This document shows, in pieces, positions 53,889 to 63,062 of a stretch of DNA of 64,000 nt (the first letter of the stretch is position 1; each line of letters starts with the position of its first letter). The notes below the pieces were generated by a model that saw nothing but the letters and a program-made list of their open reading frames with translations, was not told the origin of the DNA and made no database searches. A program made the position numbers and the translations under genes. The stretch is from Devosia sp. 2618 (GTDB taxonomy: Bacteria; Pseudomonadota; Alphaproteobacteria; Rhizobiales; Devosiaceae): NCBI RefSeq assembly GCF_040546815.1, contig NZ_JBEPOO010000001.1, positions 806,001 to 870,000 of the forward strand, read 5' to 3'.

Positions 53889-55303
53889 AAATGCCGCGCA
53901 ACATGGGCCCCGTCCATTTCATCGGGATTGGCGGCATCGGAATGAGTGGCATCGCCGAAATCCTGCACAATCAGGGCTATACCGTGCAGGGCTCTGACGC
54001 CTCGGCCAATCCCAATGTGCAGCGCCTACGCGACATGGGGATCAAGGTTTCCATCGGCCAGAGCGGCGACAATCTCGGCGCGGCGGAAGTGGTCGTCGTG
54101 TCGTCGGCAATTAAGAGCGATAATCCCGAGCTGGTCGCCGCCCGCGCCAAGGCGCTGCCGATTGTGCGTCGCGCCGAAATGCTGGCCGAGATCATGCGGT
54201 TCAAGACCGCCATCGCCATTGGCGGCACGCATGGCAAGACGACGACGACTACACTGGTCGCGACGCTGCTCGATGCGGGTAATCTTGATCCGACCGTCAT
54301 CAATGGCGGCATCATCAATGCCTATGGCACCAATGCGCGTCTCGGGGCGGGCGAGTGGATGGTGGTCGAGGCCGACGAAAGCGACGGCACGTTCATCAAG
54401 CTGCCGGCTGACGTGGCTGTTGTCACCAATATCGATCCGGAACATCTCGACCACTATGGCGACTTCGAGGGCGTGAAGAAGGCCTTCCACCAGTTCGTGG
54501 AAAACGTGCCGTTCTATGGCTTTGCCGTGATGTGCCTCGACCACCCAGAGGTGCAGGCGCTGGTTGGCGAGATCAAAGATCGCCGGGTCATCACCTATGG
54601 CCGCAATCCGCAAGCTGATGTGCGGCTGGTCGATCTCGAAACCATCGATGGTATCAGCCATTTTGCCGTCGAGATCCGCGACCGTATTCGCCAGACCCAG
54701 CTGCGCATCGACGGACTGCAACTTCCAATGCCGGGCGTGCACAATGCGCTCAATGCGACCGCGGCAATTGCCGTGGCCGATCAGCTGCATGTGCCAGCCG
54801 AAGCCATCCGCAAGGGCCTCAAGGGCTTTACCGGCGTCAAGCGCCGCTTCACCAAGACTGGTGTGGTGGGTGGCATCACCGTGATCGACGATTACGGGCA
54901 TCACCCGGTCGAGATTTCGGCTGTGCTCAAGGCCGCGCGCTCGTCCACCAAGCGCGACGTGATCGCCGTGGTGCAGCCGCACCGATACTCTCGCCTCAAG
55001 GATCTGTTCGAAGAATTCGCCACCTGTTTCAACGATGCCGATACGGTCATCGTGGCGCCGGTCTATGCGGCGGGCGAGCAGCCGATCGCGGGCGTGACGC
55101 ATGAAGAACTGGTCAACCGCATTCGGGCCGGCGGCCATCGCGACGCCCGTGTGCTCAATGCGCCGGAAGAGCTGGCCGAGCTGATCGCCAGCCGTGCCGC
55201 CGATGGCGACTATGTCGTGTGCCTCGGCGCCGGTAATATCACCCAGTGGGCTGCGGCGCTGCCAGCCGAGCTCGGGGCTCTGCTGGAGCAGGATCCGGTA
55301 TGA
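53885..55303 (+). CDS. murC: UDP-MurNAc:L-alanine ligase MurC
   Basis: The 472-residue Mur ligase adds the first amino acid to UDP-MurNAc. It has the UDP-binding [29 protein letters not shown] loop [39 protein letters not shown] and [10 protein letters not shown]. The next gene downstream in most relatives is murB; here there is a 172-nt repeat-containing gap and then ddlB. It overlaps murG by 4 nt. Confidence 0.96.
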   Translation: MKMPRNMGPVHFIGIGGIGMSGIAEILHNQGYTVQGSDASANPNVQRLRDMGIKVSIGQSGDNLGAAEVVVVSSAIKSDNPELVAARAKALPIVRRAEMLAEIMRFKTAIAIGGTHGKTTTTTLVATLLDAGNLDPTVINGGIINAYGTNARLGAGEWMVVEADESDGTFIKLPADVAVVTNIDPEHLDHYGDFEGVKKAFHQFVENVPFYGFAVMCLDHPEVQALVGEIKDRRVITYGRNPQADVRLVDLETIDGISHFAVEIRDRIRQTQLRIDGLQLPMPGVHNALNATAAIAVADQLHVPAEAIRKGLKGFTGVKRRFTKTGVVGGITVIDDYGHHPVEISAVLKAARSSTKRDVIAVVQPHRYSRLKDLFEEFATCFNDADTVIVAPVYAAGEQPIAGVTHEELVNRIRAGGHRDARVLNAPEELAELIASRAADGDYVVCLGAGNITQWAAALPAELGALLEQDPV

Positions 55304-55344
55304 TCTTGGTGGGCCTGACCACGCATCTGCACACAATAACCGAT

Positions 55345-55425
55345 GCTGCCCTCGGACTTGATCCGAGGGTCACTTCCAATTTGGCACTGGCTGTTAGTGG
55401 TCCTCGGATCAAGTCCGAGGACAGC
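55345..55425. repeat. Inverted pair of palindromic repeats at the murB position
   Basis: The core CCTCGGACTTGATCCGAGG, itself a 7-bp hairpin, lies at 55350-55368 and in inverted orientation at 55402-55420; flanking GCTG/CAGC bases extend the match to 25 nt each. The two units are 31 nt apart. No coding frame is seen in 55304-55475. Confidence 0.85.
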
Positions 55426-55475
55426 GCCCGTGGTTCAAACATCATCGAGCTAAATACAACTCAAAGGACCGCTCC

Positions 55476-56396
55476 ATGACCAAACACGTTGCAGTCCTGA
55501 TGGGTGGCTGGTCCAATGAACGGCCGGTGTCGCTGAGTTCGGGCGCGGGCTGCGCTGCGGCTTTGCGCCGGGCCGGCTATCAGGTGACCGAAGTCGATGT
55601 CGGTCGCGATGTCGCCAATGTGCTGGTCGATCTCAAACCAGACGTGGCGTTCAACGCACTGCATGGGCCGTTCGGCGAGAGCGGCATGATCCAGGGCGTG
55701 CTGGAACTGCTGCAGATTCCATACACCCATTCGGGCGTGCTGGCTTCGGCGCTGGCCATGGACAAGCATCAGTCCAAGATCATGTTCAAGGCGGCCGGTA
55801 TTCCAGTCACCGATCACGTCATCGTGTCTCGTGGCGAAGCGGCGCGCAGCCATGCCATGGCGACACCCTACGTCATCAAACCGATTGCCGATGGGTCCAG
55901 CTTTGGCGTGTTCATCGTCAAGGCCGAGACCAGCCATCCGCCGCAGGAAATCCTGCGCGAAGACTGGAATTCGGGCGAAGAAGTGATGGTCGAGCGCTAT
56001 ATTCCGGGGCGCGAACTGACCTGCGCCGTGATGGGCGATGTGGCTCTGGGCGTTACGGAAATCGTCACCGACGCGACCTTCTACAATTATGAAGCGAAAT
56101 ACGCCAAAGGCGGGTCAGTCCACGTCATTCCGGCGCAACTGAAACCGAAAATTTACGACAAAGTGCAAAAGCTAAGTCTGGCTGCACACGCAGCTCTCGG
56201 CTGCCGAGGCGTGACGCGAGCGGACTTCCGCTACAACGACGCTGCGGGCCCCGATGGGGAACTGGTCTGTCTTGAGATCAATACCCAGCCGGGGATGACC
56301 GAGACGTCACTGGTGCCCGAGCAAGCGCTGCATGCCGGACATTCCTACGAAGATTTAGTCGCCTGGATGGTGGAGGACGCGAGTTGCAACAGGTAA
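55476..56396 (+). CDS. ddlB: D-alanine--D-alanine ligase DdlB
   Basis: The 306-residue ATP-grasp enzyme joins two D-alanines for MurF. Marks are [83 protein letters not shown] and [24 protein letters not shown] lies 8 nt upstream of the ATG. It overlaps ftsQ by 13 nt. It takes the place directly after murC where murB would be expected first. Confidence 0.96.
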   Translation: MTKHVAVLMGGWSNERPVSLSSGAGCAAALRRAGYQVTEVDVGRDVANVLVDLKPDVAFNALHGPFGESGMIQGVLELLQIPYTHSGVLASALAMDKHQSKIMFKAAGIPVTDHVIVSRGEAARSHAMATPYVIKPIADGSSFGVFIVKAETSHPPQEILREDWNSGEEVMVERYIPGRELTCAVMGDVALGVTEIVTDATFYNYEAKYAKGGSVHVIPAQLKPKIYDKVQKLSLAAHAALGCRGVTRADFRYNDAAGPDGELVCLEINTQPGMTETSLVPEQALHAGHSYEDLVAWMVEDASCNR

Positions 56397-57373
56397 AAAG
56401 CGAGGCTTTTCTCGCTGGCGCAAGGATCGTCGATCCCCGCGCATTGCCTGTTCCTGTCCGCTCACGGCGGAAATTCGCCAACAATTTCGGTCGCGCCTGG
56501 GTGCTGCACCGCAAGGCTATGCTGCGTGGCGTCGCCATCGGCATGCTCGTTGTGGCGCTGGGCGGCGTCTATCAGGCGCGTGATCACATCGCGACCGGTG
56601 CAATGATCCTCGGTGAAGTGGCGCAAGGCCGCTTTGCCGATGCCGGCTTTGCCATCGGCAAGATTTCCATTACCGGCCAGACGCTCACGAGTGAGCAGGC
56701 CATTTTCGACGCGCTCGGCATCGAGCCGCACACCTCCACAGTCAGCTTTGACGTGGAGGCGGCCCGCCAGCGTATTGCCGATCTGCCAGCGATCAGCACG
56801 GTCAGCGTGCGCAAGGCCTATCCGGCCGACGTCATTGTCACCGTGACCGAAAAAATCCCCGTCGCCCGCTGGCGCGTGGATGGTATTACCTTTGTGATCG
56901 ACGCTGCGGGCGAGCAGATCGGCGAGGATCGCGGCGCATATTCGGAGCTGCCGCTGGTTGTCGGCGACGGCGCCAATGACGACGCCATGGCGATGATCCG
57001 GGCGCTCGATCAATATCCCGCACTCAAGGAAGACCTCGTGGCGCTGTCGCGTATCGCTGACCGCCGCTGGGACATGATTTACGACACCGGCCTGCGTATC
57101 CAGCTGCCCGAGCTGGGTGTGGCCCGGGCGCTACGCAGCCTTAATACCTATCAGTCGCAGTATCAGCTGCTCGACCGCGATGTGACCGTCATTGATCTGC
57201 GCGTCGATAGTCTTGTGGCGGTGCGTCCGACCAAGACCGAAGCCGATCTGGCCAAAGACGAAGCGGCGCGTAAGGCGGCGCTGGCCAAGCAATTGCTGTC
57301 GACCCAACCATTCCCGCTGCCGGCCCGTACTCGACCGTCAGAAACCGTTATGCAGGCGACCACCCCGCAATGA
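56384..57373 (+). CDS. ftsQ: Cell-division protein FtsQ
   Basis: The 329-residue bitopic protein has a roughly 45-residue cytoplasmic part, one membrane helix ([20 protein letters not shown]), a POTRA domain ([40 protein letters not shown]) and a C-terminal beta domain with [17 protein letters not shown]. It links FtsB/FtsL to FtsA-anchored FtsZ. The start is TTG 56384, with GGAGGA 6 nt upstream. It overlaps ddlB by 13 nt and ftsA by 4 nt. Confidence 0.93.
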   Translation: MQQVKSEAFLAGARIVDPRALPVPVRSRRKFANNFGRAWVLHRKAMLRGVAIGMLVVALGGVYQARDHIATGAMILGEVAQGRFADAGFAIGKISITGQTLTSEQAIFDALGIEPHTSTVSFDVEAARQRIADLPAISTVSVRKAYPADVIVTVTEKIPVARWRVDGITFVIDAAGEQIGEDRGAYSELPLVVGDGANDDAMAMIRALDQYPALKEDLVALSRIADRRWDMIYDTGLRIQLPELGVARALRSLNTYQSQYQLLDRDVTVIDLRVDSLVAVRPTKTEADLAKDEAARKAALAKQLLSTQPFPLPARTRPSETVMQATTPQ

Positions 57374-58683
57374 TGACCGACGCCATGACCTCCCGGCTTC
57401 GCCCCGTTCAGCCCGGCAAGACCACGCTGGTGGCGGTGCTCGATATCGGTTCGACCAAGATTTGCTGCGTCATCGCCCGCCTCACGCCGCGCGCCGAAGG
57501 CAAGGCGCTGCGCGGCCGTTCGCATCAGGCCGAAGTGATCGGCTTTGGCTATGGTCCATCGGTGGGCGTCAAGAGTGGCGTCGTCACCGATATCGAAAAG
57601 GCCGAACACGCGATCCGCTCCGTTGTCGGCATGGCCGAACGCGCTGCCGGGCTGACGCTGGAGTCGGTGATCGTCAATGTGACTGCCGGTCGTCTGGGTT
57701 CGGAGACTTTTTCGGCGGCGGTGTCGCTGGATGGGCAGGAAGTCGAAAAAGCCGACATTCATCGCGTGCTGCGCGCTGTCAACGACCGCTCGGTGAGGCC
57801 GGAACGCTCGATCATTCACGCATTGCCGATCGGTTACGCGATCGATGGCCAGAAGGGCATTCGTGACCCCAAGGGCATGGTGGGCGACAAGCTTGGCGTC
57901 GACGTTGCTGTGGTCAGCTCGGAAACGCTGGCCATGCGCAATCTCGAACTGGTACTGCATCGCTGCCACCTGCAGATCGAAGCGCTGATTGCGACGCCCT
58001 ATGCGTCGGGTCTGGCGACGCTTGTTGATGACGAGGCCCAGCTTGGTGTCGCCTGCATTGATTTTGGCGGCGCGACGACGACCGTCTCGGTGTTCAATGA
58101 CGGGCATCTGGTCTATGCCGATGCCATTGCCATTGGTGGCCATCACCTGACGCTTGATATCGCGCGCCAGCTTTCGGTCAGCGTCGCCGATGCCGAGCGG
58201 CTCAAGACATTTTATGGTTCGGTGCTGCCGGGCCAGGCCGACGAGCGCGATCTGATCGCGATCCAGCCAGTTGGCGCATCGCACGACGAGGCGCCGGGGC
58301 AGGTGGCCCGTTCGGTGTTGACCCGCATCATGCGGCCACGCATCGAAGAAATCCTCACCGCCATCCGCGATCGCATGCAGGCAACCGGCATGATGGACGT
58401 GTGCGGCCGCCGTTTCGTCTTGACGGGCGGCGCCAGCGAGATGACGGGCCTGCCCGAGGTCGCGCGCCGCACGCTGGCTCGCAACGTGCGCAATGGCCGT
58501 CCGATGGGTATTGCCGGCCTGCCGGAAATGGCCAAGGGCGCTGCGTTTGCGACTGTCGCCGGCATGCTGATTTATCCGCAGGTGTGCAGCCAGGAATATC
58601 AGGAACCTCGCGGCAGCCGCCGCCTGACCGGCACCGACGGCTATTTCGCCCGCGTCGGCAACTGGCTCCGCACCAGCTTCTAG
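57370..58683 (+). CDS. ftsA: Cell-division actin homologue FtsA
   Basis: The 437-residue actin-fold ATPase tethers FtsZ to the membrane. Marks are VLDIGSTKICCVIARL (phosphate 1), CIDFGGATTTVSVF (phosphate 2), VLTGGASEMTGLPEVAR (adenosine), the 1C domain in between, and a C-terminal amphipathic helix (YFARVGNWLRTSF) for membrane binding. It overlaps ftsQ by 4 nt. Normally ftsZ follows at once; here 4.4 kb intervene. Confidence 0.95.
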   Translation: MMTDAMTSRLRPVQPGKTTLVAVLDIGSTKICCVIARLTPRAEGKALRGRSHQAEVIGFGYGPSVGVKSGVVTDIEKAEHAIRSVVGMAERAAGLTLESVIVNVTAGRLGSETFSAAVSLDGQEVEKADIHRVLRAVNDRSVRPERSIIHALPIGYAIDGQKGIRDPKGMVGDKLGVDVAVVSSETLAMRNLELVLHRCHLQIEALIATPYASGLATLVDDEAQLGVACIDFGGATTTVSVFNDGHLVYADAIAIGGHHLTLDIARQLSVSVADAERLKTFYGSVLPGQADERDLIAIQPVGASHDEAPGQVARSVLTRIMRPRIEEILTAIRDRMQATGMMDVCGRRFVLTGGASEMTGLPEVARRTLARNVRNGRPMGIAGLPEMAKGAAFATVAGMLIYPQVCSQEYQEPRGSRRLTGTDGYFARVGNWLRTSF

Positions 58684-58704
58684 CCGTTACGCTTCAGCTG
58701 AGCA

Positions 58705-58731
58705 TAAAAAAGAGGGGCCTTTCGGCCCCTC
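58705..58731 (-). terminator. Rho-independent terminator of the NHL-repeat gene
   Basis: GAGGGGCC/GGCCCCTC with a 4-nt loop is followed on the minus strand by TTTTTT. It also lies just after ftsA and could act weakly in that direction. Confidence 0.85.
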
Positions 58732-58755
58732 AGTTGTTCAGGAACGTTGGAGTGG

Positions 58756-60210
58756 TTAGTAAGCGCCCCCGATGGTTGAATGGCCTTCGCCGCTGCAGCC
58801 CACTTCGCCGTAGCGAACGAACTTCTGTGGCCTTTTGCCGGTGTCGACTTCGCCGGTGTAGAGGTTGCCATGGGAGTCGGTGGCAACGTTGTGCAGCCAG
58901 TGGAAGTCACCGGTGCCCTGACCGAAGCGGCCGAAACGGCCAAGTTCGCCAAGGGTTTCTCGGTTGACGACGTAGATGGTCATGTTGGAATTGTCGCCGA
59001 CATAGAGGCAGCTCTGGTTGTCGTCGTTGGAGAAGTTCACCGTCACGGCCGTGCCCGGAATGGTGGTGCGAGTTGCAACGCTGGCCTTCAGCTCACCGAC
59101 ATAGCCGCACTGGCCGACGCTGCCGTCCGCATTGGTGCAGACGCCGCCAACTTCAGCCTTGTTGAAGATCTGCACGCGGTTGTTGCCGCGGTCGCAGACA
59201 TAAAGCAGGCCGTCGTCGGCGATCTTCACGCAGTGGACTGGATTGCGGAAGAATTTGGGATTGAGATCGCCACGCTCGAAGTCTTCGACGAACAGGCCGG
59301 AATTGTCGGCAAGGTCATCATCCACCGGGTTTTGGCCATAGGCGCCGAAGTGGCCGACATATTGACCGTCTTCGGCATTGACCACCACGACGCGGTTATT
59401 GCCGTAGCCGTCGGCGACGTAGAGCAGGTTGGTTTCGGGATCGACCGTCATATCGGCCGGACGCATCAGCTGCGGCGTGCCGTTGATGCCGCCATTGGTG
59501 TCATTGCTGGCTGGTGTCAGCTCGCCGGGCATGCCGATCTGCAGGACGAAGTCGCCATCCTTGGTGAACTTGAGGATGTGGCCATCGACACCATTGGTAC
59601 TAGCCCAAGGCGTCGAGCCGTTACCGGTGCCGTTCGAGCCGATGTAGATGAAGCCGTTGTGGTCGATATAGAGGCCATGCTCGTTGGCTGGCCAATAACA
59701 GCCGTCTTCCTCGCGGCATTTGGCTTCCATCCATGCCGGATCGCCGGGGCCACCCCAGGCCCGCAGGAGCGTGCCTTCCTGGTCAAATTCCATCAGGGCT
59801 GGGCCGGGCTGGCAGCAATCGGTGGTTGGCCCGAACGGACGGGGATGGCCGAGGCCGCTGACGTCGGCGCCATCTGCGTTCTTGCCCACTGCATCGAGCA
59901 GGCCAGCCTCTTCATTGGACAGCGAGCGCGGCCGTTGCAGCAGCCAGATATGGTCGTCGCTATCGACGTAGACACCAGCGATCTGGCCGAAGGTCCAGTT
60001 ATTGGGCAGAATTTTTGGCCAGGATGGGTCGGTGATAAATGACGGGAGAGCGGCTCCCTCCGCCACATTGACCGGCGCGGTGCGTTCAAGCAGGTTCTGC
60101 AGCGCTGTCTCCCCCAGAATGTCCGCTGCATTTGGCTCGGCAAACGCACTCGATGCAGTCGCCAGCATCAGCCCCACCGCCGCAAAAGCCCCCAAAAATC
60201 GTTTGTGCAT
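58756..60210 (-). CDS. Secreted NHL-repeat (six-bladed propeller) protein
   Basis: The 484-residue protein has a signal peptide (MHKRFLGAFAAVGLMLATAS, cut after AFA). A propeller of NHL-type repeats follows: IAGVYVDSDDHIWLLQRPRS, NEHGLYIDHNGFIYIGSNGT, PADMTVDPETNLLYVADGYG with NNRVVVV, VKIADDGLLYVCDRGNNRVQ and LHNVATDSHGNLYTGEVDTG. The lower blades resemble peptidyl-alpha-hydroxyglycine lyase. Ten or more cysteines in the mature part (DCC, KCREEDGC, VCTNADGSVGQC, GCSGEG) point to disulfides in the periplasm or outside. AGGAGGT lies 7 nt before the ATG. Substrate unknown. It is antisense to the dcw genes. Confidence 0.8.
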   Translation of the reverse strand: MHKRFLGAFAAVGLMLATASSAFAEPNAADILGETALQNLLERTAPVNVAEGAALPSFITDPSWPKILPNNWTFGQIAGVYVDSDDHIWLLQRPRSLSNEEAGLLDAVGKNADGADVSGLGHPRPFGPTTDCCQPGPALMEFDQEGTLLRAWGGPGDPAWMEAKCREEDGCYWPANEHGLYIDHNGFIYIGSNGTGNGSTPWASTNGVDGHILKFTKDGDFVLQIGMPGELTPASNDTNGGINGTPQLMRPADMTVDPETNLLYVADGYGNNRVVVVNAEDGQYVGHFGAYGQNPVDDDLADNSGLFVEDFERGDLNPKFFRNPVHCVKIADDGLLYVCDRGNNRVQIFNKAEVGGVCTNADGSVGQCGYVGELKASVATRTTIPGTAVTVNFSNDDNQSCLYVGDNSNMTIYVVNRETLGELGRFGRFGQGTGDFHWLHNVATDSHGNLYTGEVDTGKRPQKFVRYGEVGCSGEGHSTIGGAY

Positions 60211-60545
60211 AGTGTTACCTCCTGGGCATAGCGGAGGTCAGAAACAAGGGGGAGTCAATGTATGTTTGAATTAATAGTATGATACATTTATAGCATTAAG
60301 CAGTAATGTGTTGTATAAATTCTATCTTGCGCTGAATGTTGCTTAATTTGTATTTCCGATAACATCTGATGTTTTGAATATTTCTATGATGCTGTTAAAC
60401 TGTCTCCGCCGCTTCCTCAATGACGCTTATATGACTGACTTCGTGAGTTTGACTGGACAGTGATGGCGCTGCCGCTCCGGCTGAATAGGCCACCCATATT
60501 GCCTGCCAGTGCTGCTTATAATATGACCTGCACAGTCAGTTATAA
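60211..60545. other. AT-rich intergenic region with divergent promoters
   Basis: This 335-nt region holds an AT-rich stretch (60255-60400) quite unlike the GC-rich surroundings, with runs such as TTGAATTAATAGTATGATAC. It must contain the divergent promoters of the NHL gene and the AraC gene. No coding frame was seen, and no specific -35/-10 pair is claimed. Confidence 0.5.
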
Positions 60546-61391
60546 GTGGCTGTTGCTGTGCATTCCGTTCACTCCCTAGCGTCAGATGTGCCCCTAGATG
60601 GGCCTTACATTGCTCCGTCGGCTCAGATGCGCACTTTAGTGTGCGGTCGGGCAGGGCGGACGCAATGGCCATTGCATATGCATAGCGAGCACGAGATTTT
60701 TTGGGACGTGCAGGGGCTGGTGCGGGTCGTCGCCAATGACCGGGCCTATGTGGTGCCGCCGGGTGGGGCGCTGCTGGTGCCGGCCTATGTGGCCCATGAG
60801 TTGCATATCGAGAGCGACACGCGCCTGCGCTGCACGCTGCTGTCGGCGGCGGGGCCGACACGATGGGATCGAGTGCAGCCGGTTTCGATGCCCAAGGTTG
60901 TCGCCGAGATCGTGATGTTTCTCGATGCTGGTGATGTATCGGCGGACATGCGGCGGCGACTGGAAGACGTGGTTCTGGAACTGATTGCAGCAAGCCACGC
61001 CACGAGCATACCGCTGCCCTTGCCGCGCGATCAGCGCCTGTTGCGGGTGACGCAGATGGTGTGCGCCGTGCCGGGCGATTTGCGCTCGGTGGAAGCGTGG
61101 AGTGACGCTGCGGCGATGAGCCTGCGCAATTTCACGCGGCGCTTCCGCGAAGAAACGGGCATGAGCTTTGCCGGTTGGCAGGCGCTGGCGCGCATGCAAC
61201 TGGCGACGGCTTTGCTGCGCGATGGACAATCGCTGGCGCAGGTGTCGCTGAGGGTGGGCTATCGCAATATTAGCGCTTTCAGTTCGGCGTTTCGGCGGGT
61301 GACCGGCGAAAGCCCGAGCAGTCATTGCCGCGGGCAGGATTGGCCCGATGGCGATGGCGTTTGGCCGCAATACTGCGTCGCGGCCGAGTAG
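60546..61391 (+). CDS. AraC-family regulator with cupin sensor
   Basis: The 281-residue protein has an N-terminal cupin-like sensor (MHSEHEIFWDVQGLVRVVAN, DRAYVVPPGGALLVPAYVAH with its His) and two C-terminal AraC helix-turn-helix units (AMSLRNFTRRFREETGMSFA, then LAQVSLRVGYRNISAFSSAF). The start is uncertain: GTG 60546 or ATG 60627. It precedes a broken siderophore-binding protein gene by 33 nt, so it may have controlled iron uptake genes; equally it may control the divergent NHL gene. Confidence 0.85.
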   Translation: MAVAVHSVHSLASDVPLDGPYIAPSAQMRTLVCGRAGRTQWPLHMHSEHEIFWDVQGLVRVVANDRAYVVPPGGALLVPAYVAHELHIESDTRLRCTLLSAAGPTRWDRVQPVSMPKVVAEIVMFLDAGDVSADMRRRLEDVVLELIAASHATSIPLPLPRDQRLLRVTQMVCAVPGDLRSVEAWSDAAAMSLRNFTRRFREETGMSFAGWQALARMQLATALLRDGQSLAQVSLRVGYRNISAFSSAFRRVTGESPSSHCRGQDWPDGDGVWPQYCVAAE

Positions 61392-61424
61392 ACTTGAGCC
61401 AAATTCCATTGCTGGAGACTATCA

Positions 61425-62336
61425 ATGTCCGGACTTAATCGCCGCATGTTCACTCTTGGTGCCGGCGCGGCTCTCGTGACGCTGCCGGCCGCGCGCGCCT
61501 GGGCGCAATCGCCTGTCGAGACGCGCAGCATCAGCAACTGGATCGGCGACTACGACATTCCGGCCAATCCGCAGCGTGTCATCGCCATTGACGAACGCAT
61601 CGACCTCGAAACCGCGCTGGCGCTCAAGCTGCCGGTGATCGGCTATAGCCACGCGCCGATGAACCCATGGGTGGCCGTGGAAACCGATGCAGAATTTATC
61701 GGCGCGCCGCCCAATATTGAGCAGATCCTCGGGATGGAGCCTGACCTGATCCTGTGCAGCGACTGGGGCGACAGCGAAGGCTGGCCGCTGCAGCGATTGC
61801 GCTCGGTTGCGCCTGTTCTGCCGCTCGATGCGAGCATTGGCTGGCGGGCAAACCTTGAGAACATTTCGGGCTGGCTGGGCATGGAAGGTCGCGCCGATGC
61901 GGCCGTGGCCGATTTCGATGCCTATGTCGCCGGCATTCGCGCGCGGCACGAGAGCATTGCCAAGAGCAAGGTGATTGCGCTGCACTACCTGCCGGGTGAA
62001 GGCGAAATGAAGATCCGCGGGCAGGGCAGCAACCACGCTGACGTGCTCAAGGACCTTGGTGGGCACACGATTGATCCGTCCATCATCGAAGAGGGTAATG
62101 TCAGCATGGAGCTGCTGCCCTAAATGCTCGCGGACTTCGATGGCATTCTTTATGCCGAGCTGTTCGGCGAGGGTACTTATGAGGCAGTGCAGAAGCACCC
62201 AAGCTGGAACCGCATTGCAGCGGTGGCGGCCGGCAAGGTTCACGTCGCGCGCGGCAGTACCAATTTCGGCGGCATCTATTCAGCCAAGTTCCTGGCGGGA
62301 GAATGGGAAAAGCTGTTCGGGCTGATCGAAGGCTAA
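61425..62336 (+). pseudogene. Iron-siderophore ABC transporter substrate-binding protein broken by an in-frame TAA
   Basis: A 303-codon frame is interrupted once by TAA at 62121-62123; both sides stay in the same frame (61425-62120 and 62124-62336). The N-terminus carries a Tat-type signal (NRRMFTLGAGAALVTLPAAR). The body shows class III periplasmic-binding blocks (RVIAIDERIDLETALAL, PNIEQILGMEPDLILCSDWG) and the part after the stop completes the C-terminal lobe (LADFDGILYAELFGEG, KVHVARGSTNFGGIYSA). One base change from GAA, CAA or AAA would restore it. Transporter permease and ATPase genes are absent. It is either a young pseudogene or a sequencing error. Confidence 0.82.
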
Positions 62337-62384
62337 ATCACGGACAAATCTGGCCGGCTCGCTATCGGACCGGCCAGAACAAAA

Positions 62385-62846
62385 TCAGTTGCCGTCATAG
62401 GCTTTCTGCAAATCGGCGATGATGAGCTTTTTCATGCCCATCATGGCCTGCACTGCGCGCTGGGCGCCAACAGGGTCCTTGCCGAGTACGGTGTCGTAAA
62501 TCTGCTTGGGTGTGACCTGCCAGGAGAGGCCGAACCGGTCTTCGCACCAGCCGCAGACGCTTTCCTTGCCGCCATTGGTACTCAACGCGTCCCAGAAATA
62601 GTCCACGTCCTTTTGGTCCTTGCACTCGATCATGAAGGACACGGTCTGGGTGAACTGCACATTGGGGTTGCCGCTGAGCAGCATGAAGCGGGATCCCTCA
62701 AGCTCGATGATCGCCGAAAAAGCGGGCTGGTCGGGCGCCTGGCGCACGACCTGGTGCACTTTGGCTGATTTGAAGGTCTCGGTATAAAACTTGATGGCCT
62801 CGTCGATGCGATCATCCAGCCAGAGGCATGGGGTGATTTGGGACAT
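62385..62846 (-). CDS. PhnB-like VOC-superfamily protein
   Basis: The 153-residue protein of the PhnB/3-demethylubiquinone-methyltransferase-like group has MSQITPCLWLDDRIDEAIKF, the strand FSAIIELEGSRFMLLSGNPN and the family block SVCGWCEDRFGLSWQVTPKQ. The fold is the vicinal-oxygen-chelate/glyoxalase type; most metal ligands are not conserved in this group and the biochemical role is unknown. The ATG at 62846 is chosen with GAGGAG 8 nt upstream; an earlier start adds five residues. It is divergent from ftsZ. Confidence 0.87.
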   Translation of the reverse strand: MSQITPCLWLDDRIDEAIKFYTETFKSAKVHQVVRQAPDQPAFSAIIELEGSRFMLLSGNPNVQFTQTVSFMIECKDQKDVDYFWDALSTNGGKESVCGWCEDRFGLSWQVTPKQIYDTVLGKDPVGAQRAVQAMMGMKKLIIADLQKAYDGN

Positions 62847-62928
62847 TCTCGATCTCCTCAAAACGCGACGAAATTTATTTTACAGCGAGTTTTTGACCCG
62901 TTCCAGCGTCGTTGGGCCCGGAACGTGG

Positions 62929-63015
62929 TTAATGCATGGTCAATTCGTAACGCCTGAGTGTCGCATTTTGCGTTCACGTTAACACCGGTGAGACAATTGT
63001 TAGGGGCCGGTTAAC
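62929..63015. promoter_or_regulatory. CtrA-like boxes in the ftsZ upstream region
   Basis: TTAA-N7-TCAA at 62929-62943 and TTAG-N7-TTAAC at 63000-63015; each is one base off TTAA-N7-TTAA. The second is centred about 56 nt before the ftsZ ATG. In Caulobacter, CtrA binds and represses the ftsZ promoter. Confidence 0.45.
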
Positions 63016-63062
63016 GTTTGAGGGGGTAAATCTTTACCAACCACGCCACTATGAGGCCATTC

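Noticed and set aside
62121..62123. Programmed readthrough or recoding at the siderophore-protein TAA
   Set aside because: TAA is not a known selenocysteine or pyrrolysine codon and no readthrough context is recognised; nonsense mutation or base-call error is simpler.
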